Positions 60,452-64,000 of a stretch of 64,000 bases of DNA are shown in pieces; the stretch's first letter is position 1; each line of letters opens with the position of its first letter. Source of the stretch: CATOSD01 sp965203135 (GTDB lineage: Bacteria; Chloroflexota; Dehalococcoidia; Lucifugimonadales; CATOSD01). The notes below the pieces were generated by a model. That model made no database searches and was not told the origin of the DNA. It worked only from the letters and a program-made list of their open reading frames with translations. The position numbers were made by a program, and so were the translations under genes. The stretch lies in NCBI GenBank assembly GCA_965203135.1, contig CBDBBO010000002.1:868001-932000 (forward strand), given 5' to 3'.

Positions 60452-61564
60452 ATGCGCATAACCGATGTCGCCGTCACATCGCTCTTCTATCCCCACACAA
60501 CGCCTTTTCAGGACGCCACGATGGCGCCGCCAGGCCCGGACTCGGGAGGAAGGGGCCAACTCTTCGTGCACATCTACACCGACGAGGGGTTGGAAGGGTT
60601 GGGGATCGGCCAGGCGTCGCCGGGCGTGAGGCAGGTGGTCGAGACGGCGCTGCGGGACGAGCTAATCGGGCGGGACCCGCTGGAGATCGAGCGGCTTTGG
60701 CATGACATGTTCTGGCGCGTGAGAGGGTACGGACGCAAGGGCGTGGCCTTCTGCGCGCTGTCCGCCGTGGATATCGGGCTGTGGGACCTGAAGGCGAAGA
60801 GCGTGGGGCTGCCGCTGTACCGGCTGCTGGGACCATTCACCGATTCGGTTCCAATCTACGGAAGCGGGGGGTGGACCAACTTCAGCGAGGAGGAGCTGGT
60901 GGCGGAAATGGCGGGGTACGTCGAGCAGGGCATTCCCAGGGTGAAGATGAAGGTGGGCAAGGACTTTGGGTCCGCGGAGAGGGAGGACCTGCAGCGGCTG
61001 GCGGCGGTGAGGCGGGCACTGGGGGACGACGTAGCGATCTACGTCGACGCGAACAACGGCTACTACGCCAAGCAGGCCATCTACATGGCGCGCGAGTTCG
61101 AGCAGTTCCAGGTCGGCTGGTTCGAGGAGCCGGTGCTTGCGGACGACATCCGGGGCCTAGCGCGGGTGCGTGAGGCGAGCGCGATTCCGGTCGCGACGGG
61201 CGAGCACGAGTACACCAAGTACGGGTTCGGCGAGCTTATCGCGGCGGGCGGCGCGGACATCGTGCAGCCTGACGTGGGGCGGGTCGGCGGCGTGACCGAG
61301 TGGATGAAGGTGGCGCACCTGGCGCACTCGTTCAATCTGCCGGTGGCCCCTCACGCTGTGCAGCTGGTGCACCTTCACCTTGCCTGCGCGACGCCCAACC
61401 TGAAGGTGGTGGAGTACATGAACACCGGCCTCGAGGGCGACCGGGTGTGGTACACCGAGTTCCCCGAGCAGCGGGGCGGCACGTGGTCGCCGTTCCCGGA
61501 CAAGCCGGGGCTTGGGCTGGAGCTGGACCCCTACGCGGTGGAGCGGTGGAGCGTGCCGGGGTAG
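60452..61564 (+). CDS. Mandelate racemase/muconate-lactonizing enzyme family (enolase superfamily)
   Basis: This 370-residue enolase-superfamily enzyme has the base pair Lys165/Lys167 (RVKMKVGK), metal ligands Asp199 (YVDANNGY), Glu225 (WFEEPV) and Glu251 (ATGEHEY), and His301 (VAPHAVQLVHLHL). This is the mandelate racemase-type acid-sugar dehydratase pattern. Such genes are abundant in SAR202 Chloroflexota. The acid-sugar substrate is unknown. The ATG at 60452 has AGGAG about 10 nt upstream. Residues and length are normal. Confidence 0.87.
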   Translation: MRITDVAVTSLFYPHTTPFQDATMAPPGPDSGGRGQLFVHIYTDEGLEGLGIGQASPGVRQVVETALRDELIGRDPLEIERLWHDMFWRVRGYGRKGVAFCALSAVDIGLWDLKAKSVGLPLYRLLGPFTDSVPIYGSGGWTNFSEEELVAEMAGYVEQGIPRVKMKVGKDFGSAEREDLQRLAAVRRALGDDVAIYVDANNGYYAKQAIYMAREFEQFQVGWFEEPVLADDIRGLARVREASAIPVATGEHEYTKYGFGELIAAGGADIVQPDVGRVGGVTEWMKVAHLAHSFNLPVAPHAVQLVHLHLACATPNLKVVEYMNTGLEGDRVWYTEFPEQRGGTWSPFPDKPGLGLELDPYAVERWSVPG

Positions 61565-61574
61565 AGCTTCGCTT

Positions 61575-61664
61575 TCACCCTCACCCTAGCCCTCTCCCAT
61601 CAAGGGAGAGGGGATTGTGACACCCCCATCCTGACCTTCCCCCTGCGAGGGGGAAGGTACTCGA
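61575..61664. repeat. Palindromic repeats between convergent MR/MLE and ggt genes
   Basis: Two inverted units are seen: CCCTCTCCCATCAAGGGAGAGG, quoted here as CCCTCTCCC and GGGAGAGGG arms (about 61590-61613), and CCTTCCCCCTGCGAGGGGG with AAGG (about 61636-61659), preceded by CACCCCCATCCTGA. They are reverse-oriented copies of the 20-21 kb units and may act as a bidirectional terminator. Confidence 0.65.
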
Positions 61665-61669
61665 GAGGG

Positions 61670-63473
61670 CTACCAGCCTATGGCGTAGCAAGCTCGGCGG
61701 GGGTCGCCCCCGGTGCTCAGGACGCCGGTTGCCGGGTCGCGGCGGGCGATTGTGGCGCCCATGCCGCAGACGGCGCTGGGATTCGGTTTGTGGCCCATCG
61801 CGGCGAGCTCGGCGACCGTTTCCTCGGAGAAGCCCGGCTCCAGGGATAGCTGGCCCGGATAGTGGGTGTGCGGATAGAAGGAGTTGACGGCGCTGTCGGT
61901 GGCGAAGCGTGGCGCCTCGATGGCCTGCTGTGGGTTCATGCCGAACACCAGGGTGTTGAGGATGAGCTGGACGTTGGCCTGCGCCTGGTGGTCTCCGCCG
62001 GGGCAGCCGACCGTCATCAGGGGCTGGCCGTCCTTGGCGACGATGTAGTTGACCAGCGTGGTGCGCGGGCGCTTGTTTGGCTCGAGGGACGTTGGGATGG
62101 CCCCGCCTGAAGTTGAGCATCTCCATGCGGGTGCTGAGGGCGCAGCCGATTTCGGGGAAGTAGACCGACTTGGCGAATCCGCCGCCGCTGGGCGTGGCAC
62201 AGACCATATTGCCGTCGCGGTCCAGCGCGGCGACGTGCGTGGTGCCGCTGTCGTCGCCGGCGCCGTCGCCCGGAACGCCCGCCGGGGCCGGCGCCTGGGC
62301 ATGGGGCCTGGACGCCGAGGAGAAGCGCCAGGGGTCGCCCGCCGGCGGCAGATCGGGTGTGGCCTCTGACGGGTCGATGAGGGCGGCGCGCTCGGCGGCG
62401 TACTGCTTTGACAACAGGCCGTCCACCGGGATGGTGGAGTAGTTTGGGTCGCCGTAGTGGGCTTCCCTGTCGGCGAGGGCGAGTTTCAGGGCCTCGTTGA
62501 CGGTGTGGACGTAGGCGGCGGAGTTGTGGCCCATCGACCGGAGGTCGAACCGCTCCAGGATGTTCAGGGTCTGGTGCAGCACCGCGCCCTGGGTCCAGGT
62601 GGACTGGCCGTAGACGTCGTAGCCGTGGAAGCTCGTGGAGATGGGTTGCTCGTACTCGGCCTCGAATCCGGCGAGGTCTTCCAAGCTGAGGATCCCGCCC
62701 GCGCCCTGGGCGCAGTCGACGATGGTGCGGGCGATGCCGCCGCGGTAGAAGGCGTCACGCGCGGCGCGAATGCCGTCTCGCCTGTGGCCGGCTGCGGCGC
62801 TTTCGGCGGCGACCATGCGCTTGAAAACGTCGGCCAGGCCGGGCTGGACGAGCACCGAGCCGGGCGCGGGCACTTGGCCGTTGTCGTAGAAGACGGACGT
62901 CCCGCCGGGCGGGTACAACTCGAATTGGCGCCGGGTGGCGGCGTTCTTCATGCGTTCGAGCATGTACTCGTAGTTGGGGATGCCGCGCTCGGCGTAGTGG
63001 ATCGAGGGTGCGAGCACTTCGGCGAGCGTCCGGGTGCCGTAGCGGTCGATGAGGGACAGCAGGGCGTCGACAATGCCGGGCACGGTGAACGAGAGGTGGG
63101 CCTGGTCACCCGGACCGGTGGGGATCTCGTCGAGGCCGAGCGACTCGTAGAACTCGACGGTCGCCTTGCCGGGGGCGGTGCCCTGCCCGCTCAGCGACAG
63201 GAGGTCTCCGCTCTCGGCGTGGTAGAGCATGAACACGCCTTCGGCCGCGAGGGAGTAGGACGCGATAGGCTCCACCACGGCGGCGGCGAACGCGGCGGCC
63301 GCGACGGCGTCGAAGGCGTTTCCGCCGTCGAGCAGCATCCGCATTCCGGCCATGGAGGTGAGGTAGTGGCCGCTGGAGATGACGCCCTGGGTGGCGTAGA
63401 CGACCGGCCTGCCGGTGGGAGGGCGTTCGGGGTCGCCCTGTTCGAGGGTGTAAATCTGCTGAGAGTCGGTCAT
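61670..63473 (-). pseudogene. Gamma-glutamyltransferase-family gene with one-base frameshift
   Basis: The gene encodes a Ntn-hydrolase of the gamma-glutamyltranspeptidase family: VVYATQGVISSGHYLTSMAG, AAAAAFAAAVVEP, the nucleophile Thr in SGTTHVAALDRDGNMV, and PSGGGFAKSVYFPEIG. The frame breaks at about 62086-62088. Removing one G there (one C of the coding strand) gives HPNVLEPNKRPRTTLVN and then GGDHQAQANVQLILNT to the normal stop at 61670. No signal peptide is evident from ATG 63473, which has AGGAG nine nt upstream. It may be decayed or a sequencing error. Either way the family assignment is clear. Confidence 0.82.
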
Positions 63474-63518
63474 CTGGCGTGCTCCTCTGGCCGCAGTGGC
63501 GGGGTCTGTAGTGGCATT

Positions 63519-63548
63519 ACTATAACCGCTGGGGTCGGGTTTGTCAGC
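63519..63548 (-). promoter_or_regulatory. Sigma70-type promoter of the gamma-glutamyltransferase gene
   Basis: On the minus strand CTGACA (63548-63543), an 18-nt spacer and TATAGT (63524-63519) precede the ATG at 63473 by 45 nt. This is a good match to consensus and is closer than the repeat-borne promoter at 63818-63846. Confidence 0.6.
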
Positions 63549-63649
63549 CGACGGGTGCAGGGCCTGGCGCATCGAGAGAAGTCGCGGGCCGGCTGAAGAC
63601 GGGGTAGGCCGCAAAAAAAGTGCTCGAAACTGCCCTATTCTGCATCATT

Positions 63650-63885
63650 CGCACCATTTCGTAGCTGGGAGACCCGGCATCTTGTGACGTTGGGTGTGTC
63701 GTTTGTCCGGTATGGTGCGCAATTTACGTCCGAAATGGGACAGCGCGATACGCTGTGTTTGCCGTCGGCCGTGTCGTTCGAGGCCGGCGAACGGTGATGT
63801 CGGTATGTCATGGAGGGATGATAGCACGGATGTGCGGCAACTTCAAGGGGGTTGGCAGGCGGAGTCCAGCGCGCGACAGTGAAGA
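63650..63885 (-). repeat. Partial copy C of the dispersed promoter-bearing repeat
   Basis: Read on the minus strand, this region contains the promoter core (63846-63818) and, further on, CCCAGCTACGAAATGG with GATGCAGAATAGGG (about 63660-63680). The latter parallels CCCAGCTACGAACAC and GTCGCAGAATCGA at about 18488-18520. The 21-nt block of copies A and B is absent. No gene is credible in 63474-64000. Confidence 0.55.
63818..63846 (-). promoter_or_regulatory. Repeat-borne extended -10 promoter, copy C
   Basis: On the minus strand TTGAAG (63846-63841), a 17-nt spacer ending GCACATCCGTGC, and TATCAT (63823-63818) with TGC before it. Hexamers match copy B exactly. It points toward the gamma-glutamyltransferase gene, 345 nt away. 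Confidence 0.66.
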
Positions 63886-63945
63886 CTGAAGCTTCGCACT
63901 CGGCGCGGCCGGGAAGTTTCAGGGGTTTTGACGGCGACGGCTAAA

Positions 63946-63969
63946 GATTCCTCGGCTTCGCTCGGAATG
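63946..63969. repeat. Second copy of the ATTCC...GGAAT repeat
   Basis: AGATTCCTCGGCTTCG and CTCGGAATGG form the same short inverted repeat as at 4901-4936, with a shorter centre. Confidence 0.6.
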
Positions 63970-64000
63970 GCGCATGGGGCGTGAGCGGGAATACATGGGA

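Noticed and set aside
62457..63596. A 379-residue plus-strand frame opposite ggt
   Set aside because: It is rich in Val/Gly/Glu/Asp in the pattern produced by the antisense of a GC-rich gene, and the minus strand encodes a clear gamma-glutamyltransferase.

Overview
The window is GC-rich (roughly two thirds G+C by eye), densely coded and bacterial. It suggests an uncultivated Chloroflexota, most likely a SAR202-type Dehalococcoidia. The reasons are the many short-chain dehydrogenases (eight), a mandelate-racemase/enolase-superfamily enzyme, a UPF0182 membrane protein beside arginine genes, a split B12-dependent mutase, hydantoinase/oxoprolinase genes and paralogous PT-rich lipoproteins. No rRNA, tRNA, CRISPR array or phage block was seen, so the lineage is an inference from gene content.

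Layout. 1-5.8 kb: the end of a DapA-family gene, a vapBC toxin-antitoxin pair, a minus-strand SDR with a small Cys protein, a PIG-L deacetylase, a PHP phosphoesterase and a two-subunit CoA-transferase. 5.8-14.2 kb: S9 peptidase, ABC-F ATPase, mocA/xdhC (molybdenum-enzyme maturation, minus strand), a retropepsin-like protein with a DUF5678-like partner, and gatCA. 14.3-18.0 kb: an accessory island with a DUF262-HNH-AlbA fusion that looks like a defence effector, a coupled small-gene/HEPN-like pair and a hydrolase. 18.0-26.2 kb: a repeat-rich spacer carrying promoters, three tandem SDR paralogs, an orphan GHKL ATPase, CapA, an MFS transporter and another SDR. 26.3-33.3 kb: enolase, an amidohydrolase, an IS5-family element, FIST, two SDRs and thpR. 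33.4-41.4 kb: argJ-argB-UPF0182-argD, a lipoprotein and a divergent plsY. 41.4-47.6 kb: a second repeat/promoter region split by an intact ISAs1 element, a predicted pseudoknotted leader RNA, and hyuAB. 47.8-54.8 kb: a heterodimeric ABC exporter, ruvB, a GNAT acetyltransferase and two methyltransferases. 54.8-64 kb: mutase large subunit, acyl-CoA dehydrogenase, epimerase and B12-binding subunit; a lipoprotein; HAD; MR/MLE enzyme; and a frameshifted gamma-glutamyltransferase behind a third promoter-repeat.

Metabolic reading: the cell appears to be an aerobic-type heterotroph that processes acyl-CoA thioesters (CoA-transferase, dehydrogenase, mutase, epimerase), cyclic amides/oxoproline and gamma-glutamyl compounds, and alcohol or keto substrates through SDRs.

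The most unusual signals are: (1) three tandem SDRs that all replace the catalytic Lys of YxxxK with Asn; (2) a dispersed repeat that carries a conserved extended -10 promoter with a fixed 17-nt spacer containing ACATCCGTGC-like sequence; (3) a hairpin plus H-type pseudoknot just upstream of hyuA; (4) the DUF262-HNH-AlbA fusion; (5) an IS5 element inserted exactly into the overlapping stop codons of two convergent genes. argB and ggt each need a one-base correction, which may be assembly error or real decay.
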